Shown here: positions 54,828 through 63,035 of the stretch, piece by piece
Numbering within the stretch: position 1 is the stretch's first letter
How the letters are laid out: each line of letters starts with the position of its first letter
Source: an uncultured Prevotellaceae bacterium
GTDB lineage: Bacteria; Bacteroidota; Bacteroidia; Bacteroidales; Bacteroidaceae
Assembly: GCA_900316575.1 (NCBI GenBank)
Contig: ONDJ01000002.1
Coordinates: 220,141-284,140 of the forward strand
Direction of reading: 5' to 3'
DNA length: 64,000 nucleotides
Notes under the pieces: generated by a model
Databases searched by the model: none
What the model saw: the letters and a program-made list of their open reading frames with translations, nothing else
What the model was told of the DNA's origin: nothing
Translations under genes and position numbers: made by a program

Positions 54828-56432
54828 TCAATGGCCTAAATATGCAGCCACGGCTTCGGCACAGCGCTCTCCATCGATGGCTGCCGAAACAATGCCGCCG
54901 GCATATCCTGCTCCTTCGCCGCAGGGAAAGAGTCCTTGAAGGGCGGGGCTTTGCAGGGTGTCGCTCTGTCGTGAAATCCTCACGGGAGCCGAGGTGCGAG
55001 TCTCGGCTGCTATCACAGTGGCTTCAGCCGTGAGAAATCCTCGGCGCATACGTCCCCACTCTTTGAAAGCACCTTCCAAGCGTCGTGTAATAAACGCCGG
55101 CATCCAGAAATGGAGCGGTGATGCTACGACACCAGGCGTATAACTCACAGCGGGCAGGTCGGCACTCAATCGATGGTTGACGAAATCGGTCATTCGCTCT
55201 GCGGGAGCACACTGCCTACGCCCGCCCTGCATCCAAGCCATGCGCTCTATCGCCTCCTGTAGGCGCATCACTTTGAGCGGATCGGTGGGTGAAGGAACAT
55301 CGCGTTCGCAAGCACCGAAGATATCTGAAAGCCCGTCGGTGACATCCTCAGGCCTTACTTCAACAACCATTCCGCTGTTGCTCCACTTACCATTGCGCCC
55401 CGAAGCACTCATGCCGTTGACGACAACTTGTTCTGCTCCCGTTGCTGCCGGAACAACAAAACCGCCCGGGCACATACAGAAACTATAAACGCCGCGTCCC
55501 TCTTGCTGACAGACGAAGCTGTATTCAGCTGCAGGAAGAAAGCGTCCTCGACCTGCGGGATTGTGATACTGTATGCGATCGATCAAAGCTGATGGATGTT
55601 CCAAGCGCACTCCCATGGCGATGCCTTTGGCTTCGATGGCTACCGGAGTTGTAGCAAGATAGGTATAAACATCGCGTGCGCTGTGGCCCGTGGCAAGAAT
55701 GACTGGTCCGAGGTATTCTTCGCCCATCTGCGTGCGCACGCCTTGAATGTTTTCGCCTTTCTGATCAAAAAGGAGAGCATCAACCCTTGTCTGAAAATGC
55801 ACTTCACCCCCACAAGCCTTAATCTGTTCGCGCATCCGCTCAATCACAGCGGGCAGACGGTCGGAACCGATGTGGGGATGAGCGTCGATGAGTATGTCAG
55901 AGCTCGCTCCCATTTGACAAAACACGCGCAATATCTTTTCGACATTGCCACGCTTCTTGCTGCGTGTGAAAAGCTTCCCATCACTAAAAGCCCCTGCCCC
56001 GCCTTCGCCAAAACTATAATTGCTTTCGGGATTAACAAGGTGCTCGCGCGAAATCTTTGCTACGTCTATGCGCCGACGATGAACGTCTTTTCCTCGTTCA
56101 AGAACGATGGGACGCAAGCCCAGTTCTATCAGGCGTAAGGCTGCAAAGAGCCCTGCAGGTCCGGCTCCTACGACTACTACATCTGGAGCCCCTGCAACAG
56201 ACTGATATTGCACGGCTTCATAAGAAACTTCTGGGGCAGGCTCGCCAACGTAGGCCAGTAGGCGCAACTGCACTTTGATATTTCGCTGACGGGCATCAAT
56301 GCTGCGCGAAGTAAGCCTCACGTCAGTTATGTCATCTACTTTCACCCCCAATTCATCTGCTACTGCTTGCAGCAAAAGGTTTCGTTGGGCGGCTACGTGA
56401 GGCGGTAGGCGCAGGAGCAAATTGGATTGCAT
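54828..56432 (-). CDS. FAD-dependent dehydrogenase (COG2509)
   Basis: The 534-residue flavoprotein has an N-terminal about 90-residue cap, then the FAD-binding fold VVVVGAGPAGLFAALRLIELGLRPIVLERG, ESNYSFGEGGAGAFSDGKLFTR, VILATGHSARDVY and the C-terminal GLFPCGEGAGYAGGIVSAAIDG. This is the uncharacterised dehydrogenase family of many bacteria; the substrate is not known. It lies 46 bp downstream of panB in the same direction. Confidence 0.9.
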   Translation of the reverse strand: MQSNLLLRLPPHVAAQRNLLLQAVADELGVKVDDITDVRLTSRSIDARQRNIKVQLRLLAYVGEPAPEVSYEAVQYQSVAGAPDVVVVGAGPAGLFAALRLIELGLRPIVLERGKDVHRRRIDVAKISREHLVNPESNYSFGEGGAGAFSDGKLFTRSKKRGNVEKILRVFCQMGASSDILIDAHPHIGSDRLPAVIERMREQIKACGGEVHFQTRVDALLFDQKGENIQGVRTQMGEEYLGPVILATGHSARDVYTYLATTPVAIEAKGIAMGVRLEHPSALIDRIQYHNPAGRGRFLPAAEYSFVCQQEGRGVYSFCMCPGGFVVPAATGAEQVVVNGMSASGRNGKWSNSGMVVEVRPEDVTDGLSDIFGACERDVPSPTDPLKVMRLQEAIERMAWMQGGRRQCAPAERMTDFVNHRLSADLPAVSYTPGVVASPLHFWMPAFITRRLEGAFKEWGRMRRGFLTAEATVIAAETRTSAPVRISRQSDTLQSPALQGLFPCGEGAGYAGGIVSAAIDGERCAEAVAAYLGH

Positions 56433-56478
56433 GAAGAATGAAAACGATAAAGGTTTTGAAAGAACAGACCTAATAAGC

Positions 56479-57303
56479 TTAGTAGCTTTCTTCCAAAGAG
56501 GGGAAGTCGCTCTGCTTTACGTCTGCGACGTATTGGGCTGCCGCTTTTGTGATTTGTTCGCCAATATTGGCATAGGTGCGCAAAAACTTAGGGTGGAACG
56601 TCCCGCTCATGCCCAGCATGTCTTGTAGAACAAGCACTTGCCCATCAACATTTGGCCCTGCACCGATGCCGATGACGGGAATAGAAAGCGACGAAGCAAC
56701 TTCGGCTGCTAACGTTGCGGGAATTTTTTCCAACACCAAGGCAAAACAGCCTGCTTCTTGAAGCAACAGCGCATCTTTCTTGAGTTTGTCGGCTTCTGCC
56801 TGCTGAGTGGCACGTAGCGCAAAGCCACCATAAGCGTTCACGCGTTGAGGCTGCAAGCCCAGATGTCCCATCACGGGAATACCACATTCCACAAAGCGGC
56901 GAACCACGTCAAGGTGTTCGCTGCCACCTTCCAACTTTAGTGCATCGCAGCCGGTTTCTTTCATCACGCTGACAGCGTTGCTAACAGCATCGTCCAAGCC
57001 TGTTTGATAAGAACCAAAAGGCATGTCGAATACCACCAAGGCATGTTCTCGGGCGCGCACCACACTGCGGGCATAAACCATCATCTCCTGCAAGGTGATA
57101 GGCAGCGTAGTGCTATAGCCAGCCATGGTGTTGGCTGCACTATCGCCAACCAGCATAATATCAACGCCTGCTGCATCTACAAGGCGAGCCATGGTATAGT
57201 CATAGACTGTGAGCATGGCTATCTTTTCGCCCGCAGCCTTCATCTGGGCAATCGTACTGACGGTAACACGCTTTGTGTTTTCAAAAATATAATGTGACTC
57301 CAT
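56479..57303 (-). CDS. panB: 3-methyl-2-oxobutanoate hydroxymethyltransferase
   Basis: The 274-residue enzyme makes ketopantoate from ketoisovalerate and methylene-tetrahydrofolate, the first step to pantothenate and CoA. MLTVYDYTMARLVDAAGVDIMLVGDS carries the metal-binding aspartates, DMPFGSYQ and ALKLEGG line the site, and VMGHLGLQPQ and IGIGAGPNVDGQVLVLQDMLG are conserved. It begins seven bases after the HAD gene. Confidence 0.96.
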   Translation of the reverse strand: MESHYIFENTKRVTVSTIAQMKAAGEKIAMLTVYDYTMARLVDAAGVDIMLVGDSAANTMAGYSTTLPITLQEMMVYARSVVRAREHALVVFDMPFGSYQTGLDDAVSNAVSVMKETGCDALKLEGGSEHLDVVRRFVECGIPVMGHLGLQPQRVNAYGGFALRATQQAEADKLKKDALLLQEAGCFALVLEKIPATLAAEVASSLSIPVIGIGAGPNVDGQVLVLQDMLGMSGTFHPKFLRTYANIGEQITKAAAQYVADVKQSDFPSLEESY

Positions 57304-57310
57304 TGTTTTT

Positions 57311-57946
57311 TTATTGTTTTGCCAAAGTTTCTAAGTCCGAAAGTTTCACCTCGCTAAGGTTGTTTGCAACATAGTCGCTATAGGTCTCTACGACAGCGCG
57401 AGGCGTTGTGGTGAGCAAGCCCAAGACCTTCATGCCCGCCGCACGTGCTGCTTTGAGTCCGTTCTCGCTGTCTTCCACCACAATGCAGTCTGCAGGTTTC
57501 ACGCCAAGCTGTTCGGCTGCCACAAGGAAACAATCGGGAGCAGGTTTGCTACGTGGCGCATCTTCGGCTGTAAAAATACGGGAAACCATCTGAGGCAGTT
57601 GGGGGTGCTCCCTCAGCACAAAAGCCATCTTGGGCAGCGAACTGCTGGTGACGATGGCTGTGGTATGGCCTGCCTGCTGCAAAAGTCTAAGAAGCCTGGC
57701 GGCTCCAGGCAGGAAAGGATAAGTCATTTGTGTTTCATGAGCCCGCAAACGCTGTTTCATCTCGGCTTGCGCCTCGTCATCGTTGGGAAACCAGGTATCA
57801 AAGATATGACGAAGCGTATTGCCTTTCACGCGGGCTGCAAAATCGGGCGTTTCTGGAAAGAGGTCCTTGCCCACTTGGTGCCAAAAAGCAGAATACTGTG
57901 GCTCTGTGTTGAGCAAAACACCGTCTAAATCAAAGAGTATCGTCAT
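57311..57946 (-). CDS. HAD-superfamily phosphatase, beta-phosphoglucomutase-like
   Basis: The 211-residue protein (start 57946) has motif I FDLDGVLLNTEPQY, a helical cap, motif II AIVTSSSLPK, motif III lysine in SKPAPDCF, and motif IV VVEDSENGLKAARAAGM. All catalytic residues of a sugar-phosphate or similar phosphatase/mutase are present. It is first in the HAD-panB-FAD gene run. The natural substrate cannot be told. Confidence 0.92.
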   Translation of the reverse strand: MTILFDLDGVLLNTEPQYSAFWHQVGKDLFPETPDFAARVKGNTLRHIFDTWFPNDDEAQAEMKQRLRAHETQMTYPFLPGAARLLRLLQQAGHTTAIVTSSSLPKMAFVLREHPQLPQMVSRIFTAEDAPRSKPAPDCFLVAAEQLGVKPADCIVVEDSENGLKAARAAGMKVLGLLTTTPRAVVETYSDYVANNLSEVKLSDLETLAKQ

Positions 57947-57967
57947 TGTTAATTGTCGTAAGGGCTG

Positions 57968-57994
57968 CAAATTTAGCGAAAAGCCGTAATTTTG
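57968..57994. promoter_or_regulatory. Back-to-back -7 boxes of the HAD gene and mltG
   Basis: Leftward TAAATTTG (57975-57968) serves the HAD gene. Rightward TAATTTTG (57987-57994) ends five bases before the mltG start, so mltG mRNA is expected to be leaderless or nearly so. Confidence 0.6.
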
Positions 57995-57999
57995 CCCCG

Positions 58000-59040
58000 A
58001 TGAAAACAAACAATTACTTCCAACAGACGTGGGTACGCATCTTGATTGCCACGTTGGGCATACTGGGCATTGTGCTTTGCATCAGTTTTTATGTGGTGTT
58101 CTTCACCGCCTTTTCTCCAAAGGAACATGCCGTTATCTACATCTATGAAACCGACACGGCGGATGATGTTTATAAAAAAGTTTCAGAAACAGCCCAACCG
58201 CGTACGATGGCTCTCTTCAAGTTTCTCTGCCGCAAGAGGGATTATGCCGACAACATACGTCCTGGGCGTTACGACTTGGGAAAGGATATTGGTGTGATTA
58301 CCGCCGTGAACAACCTGCGAAGCGGCGCACAGACACCTATGATGCTCACAATCACTTCTACGCACACCACGGACAAGCTCGCTGGAAAGATAGCACGACA
58401 ATTGCTGGCCGACAGTGCTGCTTTCGCCAAGGCAATGCGCGACACGCTGTTGCTTGACAGCCTCGGAGTGAACCGACACACTTTGGCTACGCTCTTTCTT
58501 CCTGATACCTACGAAGTGTATTGGACCATTTCGCCCCGACAATTCTTGTGGCGTATGAAGCGCGAACACGATCGGTTTTGGGACGGCACGCGTCGGGCAC
58601 GCGCCGAAGAGATAGGCTTCACCCCCGAAGAAGTCTGTGTGCTGGCCAGCATTGTTGACCAAGAAACTCGCTATAAACCCGAAAAACCTACCATAGCAGG
58701 CCTATACATCAACCGTGTGCGCAAAGGGATGAAGCTTGAAGCCGACCCTACCGTGAAGTTTGCCATGCAAAACTTTGGGCTCCGTCGCGTGCTTCGGCGT
58801 CACTTAGAGACCGACAGCCCTTACAACACCTACCGCTATGCAGGTTTGCCCCCAGGACCGATCTGTATCGCCTCGGGCGAAACCATCGACGATGTGCTCC
58901 ACTACGAACCTTCGGACTATCTCTTCATGTGTGCCAAAGAAGACTTCAGTGGTAGCCACAACTTCGCACGCACCTTTGCCGAGCACGACCGCAATGCCAA
59001 GCGATATGCTGCAGCACTCAACGCACGCGGCATCAGATAA
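58000..59040 (+). CDS. mltG: Endolytic transglycosylase MltG
   Basis: The 346-residue protein starts at 58000 (MKTNNYFQQTWVR), with one N-terminal membrane helix (about 13-37). The YceG/MltG domain follows: LFLPDTYEVYWTISPRQFL, VCVLASIVDQETRYKPEKPTIAGLYINRV (catalytic glutamate), LEADPTVKFA, and NTYRYAGLPPGPICIAS. The enzyme cuts nascent glycan strands and sets their length. It has a terminator shared with the convergent next gene. Confidence 0.94.
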   Translation: MKTNNYFQQTWVRILIATLGILGIVLCISFYVVFFTAFSPKEHAVIYIYETDTADDVYKKVSETAQPRTMALFKFLCRKRDYADNIRPGRYDLGKDIGVITAVNNLRSGAQTPMMLTITSTHTTDKLAGKIARQLLADSAAFAKAMRDTLLLDSLGVNRHTLATLFLPDTYEVYWTISPRQFLWRMKREHDRFWDGTRRARAEEIGFTPEEVCVLASIVDQETRYKPEKPTIAGLYINRVRKGMKLEADPTVKFAMQNFGLRRVLRRHLETDSPYNTYRYAGLPPGPICIASGETIDDVLHYEPSDYLFMCAKEDFSGSHNFARTFAEHDRNAKRYAAALNARGIR

Positions 59041-59041
59041 A

Positions 59042-59092
59042 AAAACCAAAAGAGCCTGCCGCTATTATAGTTCGACAGGCTCTTTTGGTTTT
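59042..59092. terminator. Bidirectional terminator
   Basis: AAAACCAAAAGAGCCTG (59042-59058) pairs perfectly over 17 bp with CAGGCTCTTTTGGTTTT (59076-59092), serving convergent mltG and the exported protein gene. Confidence 0.9.
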
Positions 59093-59122
59093 ATGTTATA
59101 AAAAGGGGAGTTTACGAACAAA

Positions 59123-59593
59123 CTATGGTATGTCGTGCGAGAATATCAACCCATAATGCGCAGCCGAAGCACCTGGATTGTACTTATAGACTTTGATTTC
59201 AATGCGATAATCGCCTGAAACGGTGGGTTTGAAAGATACCACAGGTGTGCTGTCTTCTTCCTCATCGCGCTTCACTTCTTTCCAATCATTGCCTTTGCGT
59301 TGATAGACGATAATGTCGAGGTCTTTCACACGGTCGTCGGCAAAACCTACTATCGTATAAGTGTAAGGCGTAGTGAGGCGACGTGTGATGATCTTCGAGC
59401 TTGTGATGATGTCGTACTCTATATGTACGACTTCATAGCCATATTCGTCTTCTATATAATTTAACAGCGTTTCTCCCTTAGCATAGATGTCCTTCATAGA
59501 CACCCCTTGAGAAAATGCAGGCGTTGAGGCAATAGCCAACAATAAGAACATGGCAAACGATGCCAGTTTCTTTTGAACAAAGCGTGTTTTCAT
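59123..59593 (-). CDS. Small exported protein of unknown function
   Basis: The 156-residue protein (start 59593) has a signal peptide ending AFSQ. The mature part has mostly beta text with VVHIEYDIITSSKIITRRL, GFADDRVKDLDIIVYQR and VVSFKPTVSGDYRIEIKVYKY, the last resembling a pre-peptidase C-type beta-sandwich ending. I do not recognise a family. Promoter box TATTTTTG lies at 59641-59648. Confidence 0.75.
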   Translation of the reverse strand: MKTRFVQKKLASFAMFLLLAIASTPAFSQGVSMKDIYAKGETLLNYIEDEYGYEVVHIEYDIITSSKIITRRLTTPYTYTIVGFADDRVKDLDIIVYQRKGNDWKEVKRDEEEDSTPVVSFKPTVSGDYRIEIKVYKYNPGASAAHYGLIFSHDIP

Positions 59594-59640
59594 GGTTAAA
59601 TAGATTTTAATGAATGAATAAAGGATTGAACTCTTGCGCA

Positions 59641-59648
59641 CAAAAATA
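59641..59648 (-). promoter_or_regulatory. -7 box of the exported protein gene
   Basis: Leftward TATTTTTG, 48 bases before the start at 59593. Confidence 0.5.
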
Positions 59649-59776
59649 GACAAAAGTCACAAAAACAAATGTTGCAAGGCTCTTTTTCTAAAAAACCAAG
59701 GGAGGTTTACTGTGATTATTTACGAACCATGCTCTTTTTTGAGAGGATAACAACACGCGTGGGGAGCGTGTGTTTC

Positions 59777-60412
59777 CTATTCGTTGTCAAGGAATTCCCA
59801 ACGGTTGCCAGTCCATCTCATGCGGACGGGTTTGAACACCTTGTCAGCCCCTTGGCGTTCTTCGTGGCTGAGACCTTTTGTATCTACCCTCAGCCTCAGC
59901 ACATAGTCTTCAGCCTCCCACTGAGCCTCTACATGGAGCGGAATAAGAATTTTCGCCCAATGCCTGCGAACAAGATAAAATGTAGAATCGGGAGCCTCGA
60001 TGAAACGTGACAAATCGGGCGTTTCATACATGCCCCTCACTTCGCTGCCATCGGCACTAAAAAACTGCAAACGGCTGTGAGCAGCGGGCGAAGACAAGGT
60101 ATGAACCATGCAGATTACGGGCAAGGTGTCGGTGGGCAAAGATTGAAGTTCAAGTTGGCTGGCTGGCGTGAGACTGATCGTAAGATTGCTATCCGTGTGG
60201 CGAACAATGCGCGAAGGCATACCGAAAAGATTGCCCACGATGGGTTCAGCACCTTCATGCGACAAGCGAAGAAGTTCCTGACGCGCCGCAACAGGCAACA
60301 CAGGTATCAACGTATCTGAACACGCAGCAAAGAAACGTTCTACGGGTGTTTGCGCCATAAGCTCAGCACACGACACACAAAAAAACAACACAAAGAGCTG
60401 TATATACCTCAC
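59777..60412 (-). CDS. DUF3256-family exported protein
   Basis: The 211-residue protein has a signal peptide ending LMAQ. FFAACSDTLIPVLPVAARQELL, TDSNLTISLTPASQLELQSLPTD and VICMVHTLSSPAAHSRLQFFSADG follow the layout of DUF3256, a Bacteroidetes family of unknown function. It starts 24 bp after the GH109-like gene and is co-directional with it. Confidence 0.72.
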   Translation of the reverse strand: MRYIQLFVLFFCVSCAELMAQTPVERFFAACSDTLIPVLPVAARQELLRLSHEGAEPIVGNLFGMPSRIVRHTDSNLTISLTPASQLELQSLPTDTLPVICMVHTLSSPAAHSRLQFFSADGSEVRGMYETPDLSRFIEAPDSTFYLVRRHWAKILIPLHVEAQWEAEDYVLRLRVDTKGLSHEERQGADKVFKPVRMRWTGNRWEFLDNE

Positions 60413-60436
60413 GAGACAGAACTTTTTTTATAGAAA

Positions 60437-61645
60437 CTACTGAAAAAACTGATGAGGCTCGGCATTGCGCCACTTCCCACGTGTAAAGTCGGGAATATCC
60501 ACGGGCCGACCACCACCTTGGGCACTGATGGCTGAAAGCGGGGCTATGCAACTCCATTCCGCAGCATCGTACACGTCAATGTCGAGCGGCAGTCCGTAGT
60601 GAAGACAGTGAATGAGACGGCAGTCCATGGCATAGTTCATCTCGTTAGGAACCCCGATGTCGTGCCCCTCCTTCCAATAGTGAATGGCAGCATTGCGCTC
60701 CATGTATTCTGAAGCCTTGGAGAGAGCCTCTTCGCCTGTGAGAATATGGTCGAGCTCTTTGGTGAAGATGGTGGGCAAGGGATATTTCTGAGCATAGCCC
60801 GCAGTGCCGCAAATGGTTTGCAGTCGGCTGTAAGGACGCGGCGTTGTTGCATCGAGTTGCTGCAAGATGGTCACGCCCCGCTTGGTTCGTATCAACGTAG
60901 AATTGACGCGCCCCAGCAAACCATCGTCGCCCAGCCCGCGCGAAGTCATCGACGTGAGGCTTTCCATCAGGTCGCCCCTGTGCAGGTTGAGCAGCCAACC
61001 TATGGTTCCCATGCCGTGCGTGGGATAAGCATTGGCTCCGTGCGCCGCAATGCTGCGAAGCATCCATCCGTTTCCATGATTGGTAGCCTCGCCCTCGTGC
61101 TCAAAGAGATTGTGAATATAAGCTCCCTCCACATGCGTCAACTCGCCGAACAGCCCCTCGCGGTGCATCTCGAGCGTGGCAAGGGCAAAGTTGTCGTAAC
61201 AGCAGTTTTCCGTCATGAAACAGTGACGCCGCGTGCGCTCAGCCGTATCCACCAATCGCCAACACTCCTCAAGCGTAGTGGCAGCCGGCACCTCCACCGC
61301 CACATGCTTCCCCGCTTCCATCGCCGCACAAGCCATCTCGGCGTGCGTCTCCCAGGGCGTACAGATATAAACGAGGTCTATGTCGCTACGACTTATAGCA
61401 TCCCTCCACCGCTCCTGCCCGCACAAGAGCTCAGGACGTGGCCTGCCGCTGCGCTCCATCAACGAAGCCGCCTCGTCAAGATGCTCCGCGCTGATGTCGA
61501 CCAACACACGTATTTCCGCTCCGCGTATCACATTGTAGCGAGCCAGCGTCTTCATACCACGCTGCCCCACACCAATAAACGCAATGCGCACCATCGGAAT
61601 GCGCTCGGCTCGGTAAAGTATCATGGATTCAAAAGAAGTAGCCAT
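60437..61645 (-). CDS. Gfo/Idh/MocA oxidoreductase, GH109-like
   Basis: The 402-residue protein has an N-terminal NAD-binding fold (IAFIGVGQRGMKTLA, DIDLVYICTPWETHAEMACAAMEAGKHVAVEVPAA) and the substrate domain of glycosidase family GH109: ENCCYDNFALATLEMHREGLFGELTHVEGAYIHN and NAYPTHGMGTIGWLLNLHRGD. GH109 enzymes cleave alpha-N-acetylgalactosamine by an NAD-dependent mechanism. Unlike most Bacteroides members it has no signal peptide, so it should act in the cytoplasm. Start 61645 follows the -7 box by 24 bases. Confidence 0.85.
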   Translation of the reverse strand: MATSFESMILYRAERIPMVRIAFIGVGQRGMKTLARYNVIRGAEIRVLVDISAEHLDEAASLMERSGRPRPELLCGQERWRDAISRSDIDLVYICTPWETHAEMACAAMEAGKHVAVEVPAATTLEECWRLVDTAERTRRHCFMTENCCYDNFALATLEMHREGLFGELTHVEGAYIHNLFEHEGEATNHGNGWMLRSIAAHGANAYPTHGMGTIGWLLNLHRGDLMESLTSMTSRGLGDDGLLGRVNSTLIRTKRGVTILQQLDATTPRPYSRLQTICGTAGYAQKYPLPTIFTKELDHILTGEEALSKASEYMERNAAIHYWKEGHDIGVPNEMNYAMDCRLIHCLHYGLPLDIDVYDAAEWSCIAPLSAISAQGGGRPVDIPDFTRGKWRNAEPHQFFQ

Positions 61646-61669
61646 CGTCGTTTTTCAGGTTTCCACCTG

Positions 61670-61677
61670 CAAAAGTA
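61670..61677 (-). promoter_or_regulatory. -7 box of the GH109-like gene inside the repeat element
   Basis: Leftward TACTTTTG, the proximal one of four copies carried by the tandem promoter repeats. Confidence 0.6.
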
Positions 61678-61958
61678 GTGCAAGGCGAGCGCAGAGAAAA
61701 GTAACTCGTTCATTTTCTTTGCCGAGCCGCAGCCTACTTCGCGAAAGTCAAAGTAGTGCAAGGCGAGCGCAGAAGCAAACAAAACGCATTTTTGATTTGA
61801 TTATGCTGAGCCGCAGCCTACTTCGCAAAGCAAAGTAGTGCAAGGCGAGCGCAGAGAAAAGTAACTCGTTCATTTTCTTTGCTGAGCCGCAGCCTACTTC
61901 GCGAAAGTCAAAGTAGTGCAAGGCGAGCGCAGAAGCAAACAAAACGCATTTTTGATTA
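61672..61958 (-). repeat. Tandem promoter-carrying repeats, order A-B-A-B'
   Basis: Units begin with AAAGTAGTGCAAGGCGAGCG at 61672 (A, 78 bp), 61750 (B, 82 bp), 61832 (A, 78 bp) and 61910 (B, truncated). A and B share both ends but have different middles; the higher-order period is 160 bp. Read leftward, each unit ends in CTCGCCTTGCAC then a -7-like box TACTTT, as in the single copy before guaB. Confidence 0.88.
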
Positions 61959-61994
61959 CGTTTAAGAGCCCCCATCGAGGGGACTCTTAAACGT
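61958..61994. repeat. Long hairpin related to that at 7051
   Basis: ACGTTTAAGAGCCCCC (61958-61973) pairs with GGGGACTCTTAAACGT (61979-61994), one mismatch, 5-nt loop. The arm resembles ATACGTTTAGAGC at 7051. Confidence 0.75.
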
Positions 61995-61996
61995 TT

Positions 61997-62020
61997 GCGG
62001 GCGGGACGCCCGCGCTCCCA
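61997..62020. repeat. GC-rich palindromic intergenic repeat, copy D
   Basis: GCGGGCGGGACGCCCGCG, one base shorter in the loop than copies A-C, directly after the hairpin at 61958. Confidence 0.75.
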
Positions 62021-62089
62021 GTAGGCTGCGGCTCGGCAATGCGCTGGCCTTGGAGGTTGTAGTATAGCCTACGATGGTGGATGAAGAGT
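62021..62089 (-). pseudogene. Decayed C-terminal tail of the first BspA-like gene
   Basis: The text still aligns with the intact tail of the second BspA-like gene (GYYNLQGQRIAEPQ), but a missing A in ACTCCAACG shifts the frame to a stop, and an extra TA appears in GGCTATACTAC. The tail then breaks off in GCCGAGCCGCAGCCTACT, text shared with the promoter repeats. Confidence 0.7.
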
Positions 62090-62887
62090 TTATCGTGGAG
62101 TCTGTATGCTTGTTAGATCTGTCTCCACTATATTGCTGAATTTACTCCAAGGTGCTAAAGCTTTGTAAGCACTTGCACTGCCAGAAGGAACATAGAGGGT
62201 AACAGAAGAATAGGGTACATTATAAAAAGCAATTGTACTACAATTATATTCAGAGGGTTCCATTTTGCAGGCTGTGATGCTCGTTAAGCCTGAGCATTCA
62301 AAGAACGCCCAGTCTCCAATGCTCGTGACGGACGAGGGGATGGTGATGCTCGTTAAGCCGGTGCAGCCATAGAACGCATAGCCTTCAATGCTCGTGACGG
62401 ACGAGGGGATGGTGACGCTCGTTAAACCAGTGCAGCCACCAAACGCAGCCCATCCAATGCTCGTGACGGACGAGGGGATGGTGATGCTCGTTAAGCCAGT
62501 GCAGCCTTCGAACGCAAGATCTCCAATGCTCTTGACGGACGAAGGGATGGTGATACTCGTTAAGCCTGTGCAGTCTTCGAACGCCTTATTTCCGATGCTC
62601 GTGACGGAGGAGGGGATGGTGATGCTCGTTAAGCCAGTGCAGCCTCTGAACGCTCTCCATCCAATGCTCGTAACGGAGTATGTCGTGCCGCTATAGTTGA
62701 CTGAGGCGGGGATGGTGATATCGCCAGAATAGGTGTTATCAGAAGAACTACTACCCGTATAAGTCACGCTTGCGGTTTTTGTGCTGGAATCAAGCTCGTA
62801 ATATATCCCGTCTATCTCCGTGCCATTCGCATAGGAGCTGAGGGCGAGGAGGAGGGCAATTAGGGTGAGGAGTAATCGTCTTTTCAT
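62090..62887 (-). CDS. BspA-type leucine-rich repeat protein, C-terminally truncated
   Basis: The 265-residue exported protein has a signal peptide ending SSYA and six 23-residue repeats of the treponemal/BspA LRR_5 type (for example SVTSIGNKAFEDCTGLTSITIPS). Such proteins are surface-exposed and bind host or bacterial ligands. It stops at SIQTPR because of a one-base deletion; the tail seen in the neighbouring paralogue (YYNLQGQRIAEPQ to the end) is lost, so anchoring or secretion may be impaired. The start at 62887 follows the 22-bp-period array. Confidence 0.88.
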   Translation of the reverse strand: MKRRLLLTLIALLLALSSYANGTEIDGIYYELDSSTKTASVTYTGSSSSDNTYSGDITIPASVNYSGTTYSVTSIGWRAFRGCTGLTSITIPSSVTSIGNKAFEDCTGLTSITIPSSVKSIGDLAFEGCTGLTSITIPSSVTSIGWAAFGGCTGLTSVTIPSSVTSIEGYAFYGCTGLTSITIPSSVTSIGDWAFFECSGLTSITACKMEPSEYNCSTIAFYNVPYSSVTLYVPSGSASAYKALAPWSKFSNIVETDLTSIQTPR

Positions 62888-62932
62888 GTGTTGTTTTGGT
62901 TGTTTTGGTTGGTTGAATTTGTGTTGAGATGC

Positions 62933-63035
62933 CGTAAGTGCGGCTTACGGCAGCCGTAAGTAGTACTTACGGGGCTCGTAAGTAGTACTTACGCCAGCCG
63001 TCAATCTGACGACTCGGGAAGTTCAATCCTTGAAC
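62933..63035. repeat. 22-bp-period array of palindromes
   Basis: Three strong palindromes start at 62933 (CGTAAGTGCGGCTTACG), 62955 and 62977 (both CGTAAGTAGTACTTACG), exactly 22 bp apart, separated by 5 bp. Two weaker ones continue the rhythm: CGTCA-ATC-TGACG at 62999 and GTTCAA-TCC-TTGAAC at 63021. Confidence 0.88.
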
